Shown here one piece after another: positions 1 to 12,823 of a DNA stretch of 64,000 nt. Source of the stretch: Heligmosomoides polygyrus polygyrus (Eukaryota > Nematoda > Chromadorea > Rhabditida > Heligmosomidae); contig OX377202.1 in NCBI GenBank assembly GCA_947396885.1, forward strand, positions 65,568,643 to 65,632,642, written 5' to 3'. The notes beneath the pieces are model-generated. The model had not been told where the DNA came from. It saw only the letters and a list, made by a program, of their open reading frames with translations, and made no database searches. Within the stretch, counting starts at the first letter, position 1. Each line of letters starts with the position of its first letter. A program made the translations under genes and the position numbers.

Positions 1-336
1 CCTGCTTGAAGCGTAGTTTTCGAAGTATGCATCGGTCCAGGGCTTCAATACGTCCTCCAAAATCGTTTTCTGTTCTCGTTCTTGTTGATTTTGACACCGG
101 ATTTGACAAGAACCTATGGAGACTTGACTTGCCGTTTGAAGTGATTACACCCCAAACCGTAAGTGAAGCCGGATGTGCCGTTCTGCCGACCAATGTTGTG
201 AACGATATGGATACATCTGAAGCTTTTTCCTGACTATGGTTCTTGCACTGGTAGCAGAAATATTGAGTTCTTCAGCCATTTTTCGCAAGGAACGGCGAGG
301 ATTGCGGCGAATTCGTTCAAGAACTTTTTTGATCAT
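1..336 (-). pseudogene. Degenerate Tc1/mariner-type transposase, truncated by the window edge
   Basis: On the minus strand, 336-145 encodes the second helix-turn-helix of a mariner-type transposase (RRNPRRSLRKMAEELNISAT, then YPYRS), closely resembling the same part of the maT transposase at 46.7 kb. Reading on toward base 1, in shifted frames, come VWGVITSNGKS, SGVKINKN and LEDVLKPWTDAYFENY. These match the strand that follows the first catalytic Asp and the linker before the second Asp in this superfamily. About 80 residues, including the first catalytic DE region, are missing between the two blocks, and at least two frameshifts are present. The rest lies outside the window. This is a dead fragment; the superfamily is clear, the exact family is not. 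Confidence 0.7.
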
Positions 337-1253
337 TTCCGGAGTTACAGTAGTTGAGTTAGTTCCTCTTTCAGCCCTCTCCGATTAGCGCTCTCTAAGT
401 ATCCATGAGCTCAGACTTGGTATGCACTTGGGTATAATATCCCATAATTGTATAATATATTCCAATATGAGGTCCAAAATCCAGTCCTGCCAGTAGTTGT
501 CCACTGCGCCATGCATTGTGCGGGCAATTTTTGCGCACCCTGTAGAGCTGCTTTGTTTTTATGTAACTGGAAGACGATATTTGCATCAGTTTACTGAATA
601 GTGGAGCACATTGTTGATCGGATTCTTCGATTCTCAAGGATTCAGCTCTGAACCTTTTTGTAGCAGAGTATCGTCAGTGGGCAAACTAAGAAACCGCGTC
701 ATTCATCTAATTTTTTGACATCTCAACATCCCTATCCTAACAATAGAGTCAGAATGTATTGGTAGTTCTTTTTAGTTGGAAGAAAGGAAGCTATAGTGTT
801 TGGTTAAACGCCAAATTCCCTTTCACCGTTCTAATGTCTCTAATGAAGAAAAATGCCCACAATGCCGATATTTCATTTCAATTTGAAGGAAGTTGGAAAA
901 AGTATAGGAGTGAACTCATCACGGTCTTTTTTCAAATAGGTTATTGTGCGTGGATTAGATGGTTCACATAGATTTGTCGTCAATATTTGTGATACCTGTC
1001 CCGATTCATCACACTGGGAAGCCTGTGTCGCTGCTATATCAACTGTGATTTGTTGTTGCCCCTTTACAGCTTGTTTCATAGATCACTGTTTTGTGGGGCT
1101 GACTCTCATACTAGCAATGGAGCGGGAACAAAATAGGCAGGTACGTGTGTAACTGCAGAAAATCCCTTCTCACATCTGTCCATACTAACCTCCAGGACCA
1201 CAGTGTCTATGTCGAATCTACGTACAAAGAATTCACAGTCCAGTCTGAGCGTC
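337..1253. other. Gene-free stretch between two transposon relics
   Basis: Only short overlapping open frames on both strands are present, none with recognisable motifs or convincing splice sites. Part of 1090-1253 may be the unrecognised 5' portion of the Penelope-like element that follows. Confidence 0.4.
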
Positions 1254-2853
1254 TTAAATAGACGTGGTTTCGATTGCAAGGGAAGCCGGATTCGATGATA
1301 TGCTTATAAGAGCGCTCAAGTGCGTTAACTCGGTATGTCCGGTGCTATACGTGCTCATCAAGACCCACAAGTTGCCCACGGAAGATGCCATCAATAAACT
1401 CGCGGAGTTTAAGGCCAGACCTATTGTCAGCGGCGTCGGGGGCCCCACAGATCGCGTTTCATGGTTACTAAATATGGTCCTTAAACAGGTCCTCAAGTTT
1501 CTGCCGGCCCATCTTCCCAATACTGCCGCTTTCCTGGGGAAGCTTAGGGAGTGTCATTTGGAGAAAGCTGCGTGATGGAGTCGTTCGATGTGACATTGCT
1601 GTACACGAATGTCCCTAAAACCAGCGCAATGCAAGCGGTGTATGAAATTCACACAGCACGTCAGGACCAGCTCAATCTTTATGGTCTGTCTATAACAGTA
1701 ATTATGGCGCTCATAAGTAGGTGCCTGGAATGCAATGTTTTCAGATGGTTCAATAAGTACTATCACAGGTAAGAGGACTGGCTGTGGGGCAGCGTCTGGC
1801 TCCGGTATTGAATGTTGCGTTCATGTCTAAAATAGAGGGACCCGTCATGGACTGCAGACTGTACTGTCGCTACACTGATGACTGCCTCATTGTATGTGCG
1901 GCCAAAAACGAGATGAACGTGTGCTTCGAATCGCTCAACCAGCAGACAGAGCACATTAAGCTCACAAAGGAAAAACCCACTGATAACTGGTTGCCGTTCC
2001 TCAACGTCCAAGTCAGTTGCACGCGGCCAGATTCCATACGAAATCGTATCGTAAGCCCAGCAGTAAAAACATCATCGTGCACTTCAAGTCTGCTCACCCC
2101 TCTCAAATGAAGAGGGCCACGATTAAGAACATGTACCGAACGGCGGCCGCGGTGTCTTCACACAGCGATCTCATGTCGGTATCGTTGCAAATGGCATCTC
2201 GAATCGCGGTGTCCAACGGGTACCCCGAACAGAGCCTGTCTAAATGTCAGCGAACGTCGGCAACAGCAGCGAAACATCAGAGCGACAATAAAATTCCTTT
2301 CAAGGAAACTGCATTCGCAAAGCTGGTCTTATAGCATGGTCCGCATGATCGAGGTTCCGCCGTCCAATCTCGAGGCACGTTTTGTTGCCGTTTCGTTCGT
2401 TAGGAATCGACAATACGATTCCAGCTGCAAGACTCGCCAGTGCATTATTTGCCCATTCGGTAAGGAGGAAGACTGCAGGAAGACTGACACTGGTCTCTGT
2501 GTGATATACCTTATAAAGTGGGTTGCAACAGCGAGTATATCGGCGAGACGGGTAGATCCTTTGGGGAGCGCGTTAAAGAGCATTTGGGCATGCTTCGTAG
2601 CTGTGATATCTCCGGTCCGCTGGGTGAGAACAGGCTGCGAGGCCACAGTGGCGCGGGGGTTTACGTGGAGGTGACGATATTGGCACGCGAGTTCGAGATC
2701 TCGGCGCGCAAAACACTAGAAGCGCTGTGGATTGCCGCTAGGAACCCCACTATCAACAGGAAGGAGGAGCGCGTAGCGGTGATAGAGGAGCTGGCCCCAT
2801 ACGTTGACCGTTGCGATCTCGAACCGGAGGACAACCTGACAGAGGCTCGCTAA
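1254..2853 (+). pseudogene. Penelope-like element: reverse transcriptase plus GIY-YIG endonuclease, frameshifted
   Basis: Successive frames encode one Penelope-like polyprotein. 1264-1575 carries the RT fingers (YVLIKTHKLP, then ARPIVSGVGGPTDR). 1551-1772 carries the first catalytic motif (SFDVTLLYTNVP). 1784-2110 carries GQRLAPVLN and the YTDDC catalytic box. 2336-2674 begins the Cys-rich linker (CKTRQCIICPFG). 2518-2853 ends with the GIY-YIG nuclease (GCNSEYIGETGRSFGERVKEH). RT followed by a C-terminal GIY-YIG domain defines the endonuclease-bearing Penelope-like elements. At least four frameshifts separate the parts, so the copy cannot make one protein, though each motif is well preserved, suggesting fairly recent decay. 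The N-terminal part before the IKTHK motif is missing or unrecognised. Confidence 0.88.
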
Positions 2854-3040
2854 GAGCGTGAACCGAAGGTGACCTAATCCTGTCAAATGTCGCCATAAAA
2901 GGGGTACTTTTCGCCCAACTGCACTGGTCTGTTTGTGTTACCTCATCCTGCTTCGTCTCCCTCTTCTTCCAACCTCTGATTCACCCTGTGGTCTGAAATG
3001 GTTCTTGGACGGACGGTTTTTCAAACACTACTTGACTATT

Positions 3041-3090
3041 CCAGACTCTGAAGAAGGCGGTAAGGCCGAAACGTTGGCCTTAATAAAGGA
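3041..3090 (+). ncRNA. Hammerhead-like ribozyme motif in the 3' end of the Penelope-like element
   Basis: About 190 bases after the GIY-YIG stop codon, CTGAAGA (3048-3054) fits the hammerhead CUGANGA core. It is followed by a short hairpin (GGC 3056-3058 with GCC 3065-3067) and GAAA (3068-3071), then CGTTGGCC. Penelope-like retroelements are known to carry hammerhead motifs in their terminal repeats, so placement and core agree. I could not pair stem I convincingly by eye, so activity is unproven; the motif may be a decayed relic like the rest of the element. Confidence 0.6.
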
Positions 3091-3129
3091 TCTATACTAT
3101 TCTTGGTTTGCCAGCTGTATCACTTAGGT

Positions 3130-5905
3130 ATTCATACTGATCAATATCATGACAAGATTCCATGACAGTCGAACATGGAATGTCCATATTAACTTCCTGT
3201 TCCTGTTCACCTAATTAATCACCCTTATTAATGGCGAAATGTTTGTTTTATGTTGCATAAATAGAGTATGTTAAAGGGAGAAAAACCATAATCCATTGTT
3301 GTCTTTTTGCTACATGCATCGCTTTCGAATTTGCGCAACACTGTGGAAGTTCCTTGAACCCAAAGTTAGCCTACATAATGAAATTTGCATCCCACCCGAT
3401 GGGCAGTTCGGTGTACTGGCTTAATCGAGCATTTCTCTTGCCGCAACGTCGGAGGGAGAGCAAGTCAGAGTGTGCTGAACGCAATCAAAGCGATTATCGA
3501 TATGTGGGCGCTCGGCAAGCATCTCTCCAGCTGCACTGAAGACGCACAACACTGAATTAACCGCAAGCAGCACAGCCAGTCACGATTCGACCTAAAAAGT
3601 GCGCGAGACTAGAGCCAGTGAAAGCTGATGCCATGTTGTTCACAAGTAGGTTATCCCTTTCACGACACGCGTGTTTTTTACGAGACTGCCGCATGGGACA
3701 GCGAGTATTTTCCCCGCGAACCGACTATTTGTATTATTTTATTCGCATTATTTGTTAGATATGAATGAAGTTAAGAACCAGTGAAGTTTCCCGTGGACCA
3801 TCTTGACCGTAGATCTTAGTGGACTCAGCGATTAATATAATACTATTAAATGTTTGATACTTTCCGCGAATTGTTTTTATGAGGGTGTTTTTCTTCGTGA
3901 GAGGGATAGAGATGGATCGGTTATTTCAGCGCTGCTCCGCCAAGAATGTTGTCCAGTTTTAGCCGTGACCTATTGTAAGGGCGACAGACGATTTTGAAAA
4001 AAGTGCCCTTTTTTTTCTGTTGCGGTAGAATTGGCGATAGGTGGCTCTTACCTAGCAATCAGAGAAGTAACTCGTGTCCTCATAGAACAGTGACCTCGAC
4101 TACCTTGTCTTCCCTTTCATTCCGATGTTAAGTAATTTCTTACCGGCATCTCATCAGACATCCTGTTTCTGCCCATTATGGCTCAAGGATGGTAACGCGC
4201 TTGTTGTCCTCTTTCCCGATAGGAACGACAGTCGGTCGTCGGCTTCTCTTTCGGAATGACGGCTTCGAGTCGTTCTTTTAGGAAGATGTTCTGCTCACCT
4301 GATCGCTTTTCACCGTGCGGTACTGCACGACAATTATCTCGTCCGTTTGGTTTGTCACAACAAGGCTTTTTCAGAGAAATACAATTCCACGACTCTTTAA
4401 ACTTCGAGAGTTTTCATGAAATCTCTTACTGCTCACTCTTTGTCGAATGTGGTTCACGCTCGAGCTCAAGAATCGTTCAGCGCTGGATGACGGCTGTGTA
4501 GGGAATGACACCAATACTTAATGATAGGTTCCCTCACTCTAGCATGGTTTTGTTGGTTTTTGAAAGTTTTTCTCCTCTTGCTACTAATGCTTCGCTACAC
4601 AATCAACGGCAGGCACTTCAGAGTAGCTAGGATTGATTCAACGAGGGGAAGGCAATGATGGAGTATGGAAGCTTTTCATTTACCACCCCCCCCCCCCGTA
4701 CTCTTTCTTTGCCAATCTCGCTATGAAGGCGAAAAAGCAAACAAAAATGGCTAAAATTTGAAACAACAGGCGGCGTTGCCACTATGTGGTAAGATGAAGG
4801 CGATAAAGAGGGCTAGGAGGAGTTTAGAATAGGGAGAGCATTCCCTGGGTTGCACCTTTCTCAGCACCATTAGCGTTCGTCTGCAGCTCCATCTATGTAC
4901 TACGGTTTCGGTCACAAAACAGTGAACATTTGCTGTTCTGGCAGCATTTGCTGCCTTCAGACCAAGTTTTTGAAACATCGATACTTCTCTCCAAAAGGTT
5001 CTAGGACGATGATTGTCATTCATGCGAGAAGGGACCGCATCCTTACTGAAGAGAAAAACACGGCACATGTCGGCCGCAGGGTTGCGAAGACGTGCAGCGG
5101 TGCGTACAGGAACGTGAGGACATAACGACAGGTTTCCTATCTGAAGCTCAGGATTATAAACGACTTCTACTGTAGCTTCAGTCCTTCGACTAACGTCACT
5201 CCACGCAATGCATTTTCTATCTCTGCGAAGTACCCCTGTCATAATCCATAAATATCTCTGGAATGCACTTGCTGAGTGATTAGGCCCCAGGTGCGTGTGA
5301 TCGCGAGGGCATGTTAATGTTTCCTGGAAAGCGCCAGGGCAGCAGCGCGGTTTTTTATATGCGCAGTGGATTTTTGGTAGGCAGTATGGCTGTGGACCTG
5401 AAAAGAAATGTATAAAACGTAAATGAAGGGGAGGAAAACTACGTAGATGGACATAGAATGAGCTTCACAGCAAAAGTGCGTGTGGGCCCATGTCCTGGGC
5501 CGAAGGTGGGGGCCTGCCTGCGCTGTTCGGGAGTCCTCTATCGGTTTCAGGCGTCTAGATCAAGTCTTCCAGAAATATTGTGCGTAGTCAGCCGCGGACG
5601 CAAATGGCGCCCACACAGCGTGAGTCGCACTTCGTCTGGCGCATGTGCTCGCTATGACGACTCCCCTCTTTTTACGACCTTATTTCGTCAAGGCGAATCG
5701 CGTCTCATTTTATGGCGTGTGTCCTTGTGTATTGCTCCGACTGGCGACGTTCGCCTAAATTTCGTTACTCCTCTATGGTACAACGGACTTATTTAGGCTA
5801 TTTTGAACATTCTTTCCTCACAAGAGCAAAGGACACAAATAAAAATAATAATAGTTACGGAAAATGTGGCCACGAGGAGAGTGTGAAGGTAAATAACAAC
5901 ACAAC
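3130..5905. other. Gene-poor stretch
   Basis: No gene is supported here. The longest open frame is 5242-4751 on the minus strand (163 codons) with no recognisable domain. A run of 12 C lies at 4686-4697. Several possible splice-like signals occur but do not connect into a coding model that I recognise. Confidence 0.4.
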
Positions 5906-6011
5906 CTTAGATTATTAATGAGGCCCTGTCTTCAGAGATACTCTCTGCTATATGCATTCTTAGATTATTAATGAAGCCCTGTCTTCAGAGATACTCTCTG
6001 CTATATGCATA
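5906..6011. repeat. Tandem duplication, 53 bp x 2
   Basis: The 53-base segment beginning CTTAGATTATTAATGA at 5906 is repeated head to tail at 5959, with essentially one difference (gaggccc versus gaagccc). The near identity suggests a recent duplication. Nothing coding is seen in it. Confidence 0.9.
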
Positions 6012-6104
6012 AGTACGCCAAGTGTGTGTGAGGAATAACAGAGTACCAAGGGTAGTTAGACGTCATCAACAGCACAATTGTTCAACCCAATGTTGCAAGA
6101 TCTC

Positions 6105-6260
6105 TTGTTGTGATCAGAACTGTCGCGCCAGGCGGGGATCGAAGCAGCACTCCCAGCCTGTGGGCAAGATTTTGGCCCACTACTCTATCAGCGCTGTTGA
6201 GTCGCGCGCCTCATCCGAGACATCCTTGCTGCAAATGGCTTATCAGCACTATCCCATGAT
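6105..6260 (-). mobile_element. tRNA-derived SINE-like repeat
   Basis: On the minus strand the segment contains a B-box-like TTCGATCCCCGCCTGGCGC, preceded at tRNA-like distance by an A-box-like GCTGATAGAGTAGTGGG. Related sequence recurs at about 7170-7300 (opposite strand) and 8695-9060. It does not fold as an intact tRNA by inspection, so a tRNA-derived SINE or tRNA relic is the best call. Confidence 0.5.
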
Positions 6261-7169
6261 TTCGGAATGTTGAGTGCGATCAAACAGCGCAGCAGCTTTA
6301 ATCCTGGCCGAAAAACAGAGAATTAAGGCACAAGTCCCGCTTGGTGCGAAAGTTCTGGTCGCAACAAAACATCCTGTAGCAGCATGTAGCATCCATACTA
6401 GCAGCTTCAGCCTTGAATCATAAGTGTAGGGCATTGTTTGAATGATCACTGTTCGTTTCCACTTCCTCTTTCGTTCGCGACAGAGGAAATCTCCCAATGT
6501 TCGGAAGCTTCTAACGACTACCAGGAGCCTTCCACTGTGCTCGACTTCTTACTGACTATGAACACTTTTGGTGACCGCGCATTCGAGGAAAACATTGATA
6601 TGCATCCAATACGTTGCCAGACGGGTGCTGGTCGTGACTATGAACGAAGCAATCGAAGGGTAGGTCTGATTACAGACGCGGTCAGCATCTTGCTCCTCTT
6701 GGTTTTCTGTGTGGACCGGAACTGAGCCGTGGTTATAACGGGAGTCATTTTGAACGCGGAGTTCTTCCCAAAACCGCGCTATAACGGGAGTAGCGTTGTA
6801 TCCGACGCATCCTAAGCGGAATTAGTTTGTATTGGTGTAAAGGTAAGCTGGACGGGGCCAGAGAAATTCTACGTTATGCCGAGAGTCGCGTCTTATCCGT
6901 AGGCGTTACAACGGGAGGGGACTGTACGTAAAAATGTCGTGGGCAAAATGAGCGAGGGAAGTCGATTTGGCGTGCACAACGCATTCTACTCCTACTCTGG
7001 AAGACGTCGGAAAGTATATTTGGCTCTACTGATCTCGAATGGGTAAAAAGATTGAGTGGCAGAAACGATCTTCTGCATTTAGCGAAGAAAATGACTTGAA
7101 TCATTTCTATAAAAACCAGCTTTACTGGTTCCGGCGGGCTCATTCCGATAGTTGTGAGGCTGATCATTC

Positions 7170-7300
7170 GCACGAGGTGTGGATGATGCGTTCTATCAAT
7201 CAGCGCCGGTTGTGTAATGGAGTAGAGCATTCCCACCCGTTCAGCAGGAGATGCGGGTCGCCTGGTGCTAGAGTTTTGATCGCAACAAAACATCGTTGTA
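7170..7300 (+). mobile_element. tRNA-derived SINE-like repeat, diverged copy
   Basis: The reverse complement of this segment (CTCTAGCACCAGGCGACCCG) aligns with the repeat at 6105-6260, placing it in the opposite orientation. The B-box region is mutated. Open frames through it on both strands are taken as repeat shadows. Confidence 0.35.
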
Positions 7301-8694
7301 ACAGTTTGCAATATGGAGTGCGTTTTGGAGAAAGTGGGAAGTGCGTCATACGGTGATTCGTTTTTCACCTAATTGTTCTCTCAAATTGGACGGTCTAAGC
7401 CTTTCGGACTGAAGCAATCAGTCCTCTCGCCGCAAACCAACTATTGACGCACCTCGCTGCATTTCTTGCCGGGAATCGCGCAGCTTCATGCTCGGCTTCT
7501 CATTCATCGAGCGATGCGCCGCTGTGAGGAGGCAGGAGCAGTGTCGTGTGTTCGCCCTCGCTGACGTTGCCTAGCCGCTTGCAAGGCCTGCTGGTTTGAT
7601 TGACAGCATCCTTCTCCCAAACACGCGATCTCTCAACTAGTCCTATCGTTGCTCACAAAGCATCTTGCTACTATACTTTCAAGGACTACTTGCTGCTTTT
7701 CCCACCCGATGATGTTGATCTTCTTTCTACAATAGATGTTGAAGAAGCATCTGTTGGGGTGAGAAGAGATCCAAATAATCAGAATGAGACTGACAACCTC
7801 CAAATATACTATTAAGGCATTGCCTAGTGGAGCTCCTTGGGCTTTGCGATTTGTTTCCAAAAAATCTTCAGCTGATCAGCAGATGGCCAAGTCCTCCGAA
7901 AAAAATTCACTCGCTCCCAAACAGCTTTATAAATGTTGTTGGCAGACGAAGGAAAATCCAGAATAAGATCGTAATGAGGCAGAGAATCCGGAACAAAGAG
8001 CTCCTAAGGAGACGTCATGCCTACTACTTTGCATAAGCGAACAACAAATCCAGTTGAATTAAAAATCCGTCCTTATTTTCGCTCAGATCGGGCAATTCGT
8101 CAGGTGTTTATTGCTGAGCAGAATTACTGAAGGCGGTCAAGTTTTTCGATTTCGCTCCTCAATCCGTGCCGCTGTGGGAACGATTGTGATTCGAGGTCAT
8201 GAATAATGCATGAAAAGCGTTTCACACGCTGTCAGTCACATTTCTGACTTGCGTTCGCTGTGCCCTTCTGTGAATCAACACTTCTTGCGGTGCAATCGTT
8301 AGGACGTATTCTTCGAGTCACAGTAACCGCTCGAGTATTGAAGTTAGAAGCCGTCTATTCTTGAGCGAGTGACATGTTTGTGTTATTTGTTCTCATTAAA
8401 GTACACGAATATGAACCTTTCCTCGTAATACATGGATAAAATCAATGAATCAATTTGCCGTCGATCGTATATACTGCCCAGCTGCGTTGGTGCACAAGGC
8501 AAGTGACATTCCAGCTAAAACACAGCACTACATCGTAGTGCATGCTCATAATGAATCCCTTCAATGTCCCGTGCCCAGAAGACTGCGTCAACAATAGTAG
8601 AATCACGGTATCATCATTATTAAATTCATAATTCTATTGGTTTTAGCAGATTTATTTTAGCCTGGAGCGGCTGGTAGAGAACGTTGTTAGAGGA

Positions 8695-9060
8695 TGTTTC
8701 ACTGCGATCTAAACTCTTGCGCCAGGCGGGACTCGAACATGCTCTCCGGGAAAGATGCCTCGCCACACAACACTGGCGGTGTTCGGTCGCGGACCGCCTT
8801 TGTTTGCCATTCCTTGGCTAATTCTCTGATCTTATCTTTCAAGTAGATTCGCAACGTAATGAGCTTTTTGGTAAAACTTATAAATGGGGCGCGTGGTAGC
8901 GCACTAGAGGACACGCGCTGTTGTGTGCATCCACAATTGGGCTGCTTGATTCGGTCTCCTCCATGTCGTCCAAGGCTTCCATGTCTTCGCGATCGTCAAA
9001 TTGGTACCAGACTTGTCTGGGAAGGACGAAAGCACTGAATTGCGCATCGGCTAGTTACCG
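8695..9060 (-). mobile_element. SINE-like repeat with tRNA-like part and conserved body
   Basis: Read on the minus strand from 9060, a body starting near TCCTTCCCAGACAAGTCTGG runs into a tRNA-like end with GTTCGAGTCCCGCCTGGCGC (about 8740-8712). The body recurs at 21106-21340 and at 28866-29153, and the tRNA-like end at 6105-6260 and 49320-49460. This is an interspersed family; the exact unit boundaries are not determined. Confidence 0.55.
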
Positions 9061-9069
9061 CAAGTCAGT

Positions 9070-12000
9070 CCATGGACCAAATACGCATTGATTCCACGAG
9101 TTCCCGTGTCGTGACGTATCCCAAGCAGGGGTATATTAACACCATCCTTTATTTTAGATGCGTCTATGAGCGAACCTCGGGAGATATCCTGCTTCAGCCT
9201 CTGTTTGTAGAGGCAACAATAGGAGTGGATAGACTAAAAGCTTCACGAGAAGCTGGCCTTAGACTAAGCTGCCCTTCCTATTGAGAGCGAGTTGAAAAGA
9301 TATCGAGGCTCAATGAGGATCGAGAACTCTAAACATTACTTGTTGTCCAACCTTGATTCTCTTTTTGAATGTGTGCTAATAGATAATAAGAATCCGTCAT
9401 GTACGGTAGTGTTTCGAAAGCAGTGAAAGCGAAAGTGCTTGTTCTCTCCGCATGAATCAATCAGGGGTCACTCCAAAATTTTAAAGCACTATGTAGTTCT
9501 GAAGAGGAATTGAGTAAGGCAAAAAGCAGCGGCTTTGGGCAGTTAATTCCAGTGAGCCTTTATTAGCGGTATTTATTTAATACGGGCGTCGACCGAAGTC
9601 CACGTGGTAAGAAGACAACGGTAACAGCAAGTTGAGACAACATAACCACAACCAAGAACTGAAACACAAAAAATGATAAAGAATAAAAGCGACCTCTACA
9701 AAATTGGCCCTTCTTTTGAAAGAGTTGAATGACAGGTGCAAGAACTCTTCATTAATTAGTTTATTGAGAAGTGGAACTACTCTTACAGAAAATTTAGCCC
9801 TACCCTGTTTCGTGGAAGATGGAACCTTGATTTTGATTCTAGAACCTCTACTCCTGGAATTAACAACCGAGAAGAGACTGGTTGAACAAAGTGAGGCTTT
9901 TACAGCAAGAATATTTAAGGCCATAACCGTGTTATTCCGTTTTCTTCTGGAAAGCAATCTGGATAAGCCAAGCATTCGGCGTCGTGTAACTCGGCCAGGA
10001 ATAGACACATAGCTAAGCCCTACAGCTTATATCCTTGAAAAAAGTGTGAGACCCCCTCCCTTTCGGGACCCAGGGTCTTTCTGATGTGATCAGGAACCTG
10101 ACCGCGCCTTCATTCATTGTGCTTCTAATCTCTGTTTTGCCGTGCGACTGGGAGACCTATGACACGGTGAGACAGTGAATCTAGGAAGCCTTACACTACA
10201 TAGGACTTCGGGAGCAATTCTAAGAGTGATTCAGCGCAGTGGAGTCAGCGAAACTTTCATGTTCACGAGTTGAATTCTGCTGCTGCTTCATTTTTGAGGA
10301 TTAAAAACGCTCGGCGTCTATGCTCATAAACATCATAGCTAATTTTCGCTCGTATGACGAAGTTCACCACTAGCATTGACGTTATATGATCCACGCGAAC
10401 TGTCGCTTCCACCTTCTTGCCGTTTTCGTCGTCGAACTGTTGCCATCAGCTTCGTCCACTCATTTCTACCTGGATTTTGGCGCCTCACTTTTTCGTCGGA
10501 AGCGAAGATTGTGGAAAGTTAAGTATAATTGGTTTAATAAGGGCAGTTAGAGCATTTGGACACACTCTGCTTCTTTCGTTGCAGCGCTCTACCCTTTTGC
10601 GAAGAGAAAGATACCTCCTCAGAAACTCCGAAAACCGAAGGAAAGCTCCAGAACATACTGTTAGGGGCACATTTATGGCTATAATATTAATCAAATCCTG
10701 TTCAGATCACAAACAGAAGAGAGCGTATAGCATGATGCGTGCGCCATCGTGCTTTCTTAGATCTACTTTGTCTTCAGGTCTTCTTTGTTTGTCTTCATAG
10801 TCAAACTTTAGGCACGGGTCCGAGAGGTAGAATTTCGTCTTGAATTTGAACAATTCTGCCCTAATCTCCACTTTTGCTGGTGCATTATTTCCTTCAAGAC
10901 TTTCTTTGAACAGGGATATTATTGACCTAGACTTTTCAGGTTGTCCGCTTTTATCATTTTTCATTCAAGTACATTTCTCTTTGCAGCATTCTGCGTTACA
11001 AATTTATCAGCGGCTAAATAAGGGCTCCAGGTCAAAGAAACTGTAGCTGCCTGACAGATGAGTCTAGGTTCTGACAATGACCTAACATATGTTCACATGC
11101 TACTGTTTGTTATTTCCTACTGAGATTGATTAGGTGACACCTTGATTCGGTTGTGACTAACTGACCAGCTCAGCTGTTTCCTTCTGCCAAGCGGATAGCT
11201 GGGAGGAACAGTCAGAGCGCAGAGGTTGGCCTTCGCCATGTGGAGCCTGCGGTACGGAGCTGAGTCACCAAAGCGACTCCCTTATCGCATGCGTGGTGCG
11301 TTTAGGGGGAAGAACAACGGCCCCGTGAATCAGTAGGAAGGTGAGCCATCGCGCTTCCGTGTCTCATTCCAGAGCTCATCCGAAGGGTCAAATGGTGCCC
11401 TGTTTCTCCCCCGAATGTCTACTGTGCCAGCTCGTCTTCGCTTCGCCTCTTCATTGCGTATCGTTCGATTTCCTTCGACACATGCTGTTTGGGGATTTTT
11501 TTTGTCTGGCCAGCAGGGCTGGATGGCTTCCCTTGTGCTTATCTGTGATTCGGTGTCCTCGAAGTAAATTGGCATCTTCTCGCACAAAGCACCTTCATTA
11601 TTTTCAGAAATGGCCGATGGCCTCCGAGTGGCGACCGTTGTGCGTCTGATGGAGTCGCTGATGGTGCCGCCGGACAAGAACTGCTCGGAACGAATGGACA
11701 CCCCGTCGGCCAAAGAATTTCTCGCACGTTGGTTTGCATACAGCCGTCCTTGCGTTACTATTTTTCGATTCTTTCTAGGACGGTATCCTTATGTAAAAAA
11801 TGAAAAAAATAATTAGATTTTCATAGGCATTTTCCTGCAATTCACGTTCTCGCTCCAGTTTCCGTTTTCAGGCGAATAATAATTATAAGACCGAAAGTTT
11901 TCGCCGTTCTAGTGCTTTGAAGGATTATAGCTTTATACTCCACGACTTGGTAGGATGTTTTAGCATGCCATTACGTAGAGAAGAATATGTTTTAAATGTA

Positions 12001-12823
12001 CGAATTTTGTGCCATTGAGCTTCATGGCCTAACTCTCAAAAGCGCTGTATTGGAACTGAATAGAGATTTAAGAGCTACGTTGGAAAGGGTAATCTAAAAA
12101 CTCAGAAGGAAAGTAGTAACACGGAGCACTTTTGACGAAAGATGCAAAAGCCCAAATCGATGGGAGGCCCTGCTTAGAGTATTCAGAGGAACAAAAAAAC
12201 GAGCCAATGTGCACTGCTAAACCACTTTCCTGGAGAAGAAAGAGAAATTCTTTCCTTTCTTACTCATTCTCTACGATCTGGTGCCTCAACGGATGAACGG
12301 GAACCTGTGGTTTCTCCGTCTGCTCAAAAAGAAAGAACGAACACCTTTTCAGAAGGGTATCTATGCAGTATAAACAGTAGATCACGCGCAAAAAGTTGAA
12401 AGGTTTTGGGAATTTTTGAACAAGAAATGGCCCCCCAAAATTCTTTACGGAACTTGCAGGCTCCTCCCAGCTTGCCATTTTTGGTACTTGATTGTCTGCT
12501 GCGCATGGTAGAATCTAAAAGGCATGATAGAGTTCAATATGTTCATCAAAATGTGAGAGCGAAATATGAAAATTTATCGGAGTGTCCTGCTCTGGTAAGC
12601 AAAGACTTTCTACCCATTCAAATGGCTATTTCAGTTTGCACTTCTTAAAATTCGGCTTGCAGAAACAGTAGGAATTGGATTTGAACGTGAAATTTTATTT
12701 TTCTCAATCTACGCGCGTGTCGCTTTCAGAATGCTACTTTGTCAGAATTTCTAGAATACTTTCCTCAAACTGACGCTAGTGCATTACTGTAAAAACCTGA
12801 ACATGCTTTTCAGGCCTTTCAAA
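9070..12823. other. Gene-poor stretch with a few unassigned open frames
   Basis: No gene can be assigned. Unassigned open frames include 9704-10012 (+, 102 codons, Leu/Glu-rich), 10964-10707 (-, 85 codons, Lys/Glu-rich), and overlapping frames at 11330-11740. None shows a known motif, and no set of introns links them. They could be exons of an unrecognised gene or chance frames. Confidence 0.35.

Noticed and set aside
4751..5242. 163-codon minus-strand frame
   Set aside because: No known motif, no conserved composition, and overlapped by an opposite-strand frame; length is within chance for this base composition.
6874..7368. 164-codon minus-strand frame
   Set aside because: It overlaps a SINE-like repeat and a plus-strand frame, and has no domain.
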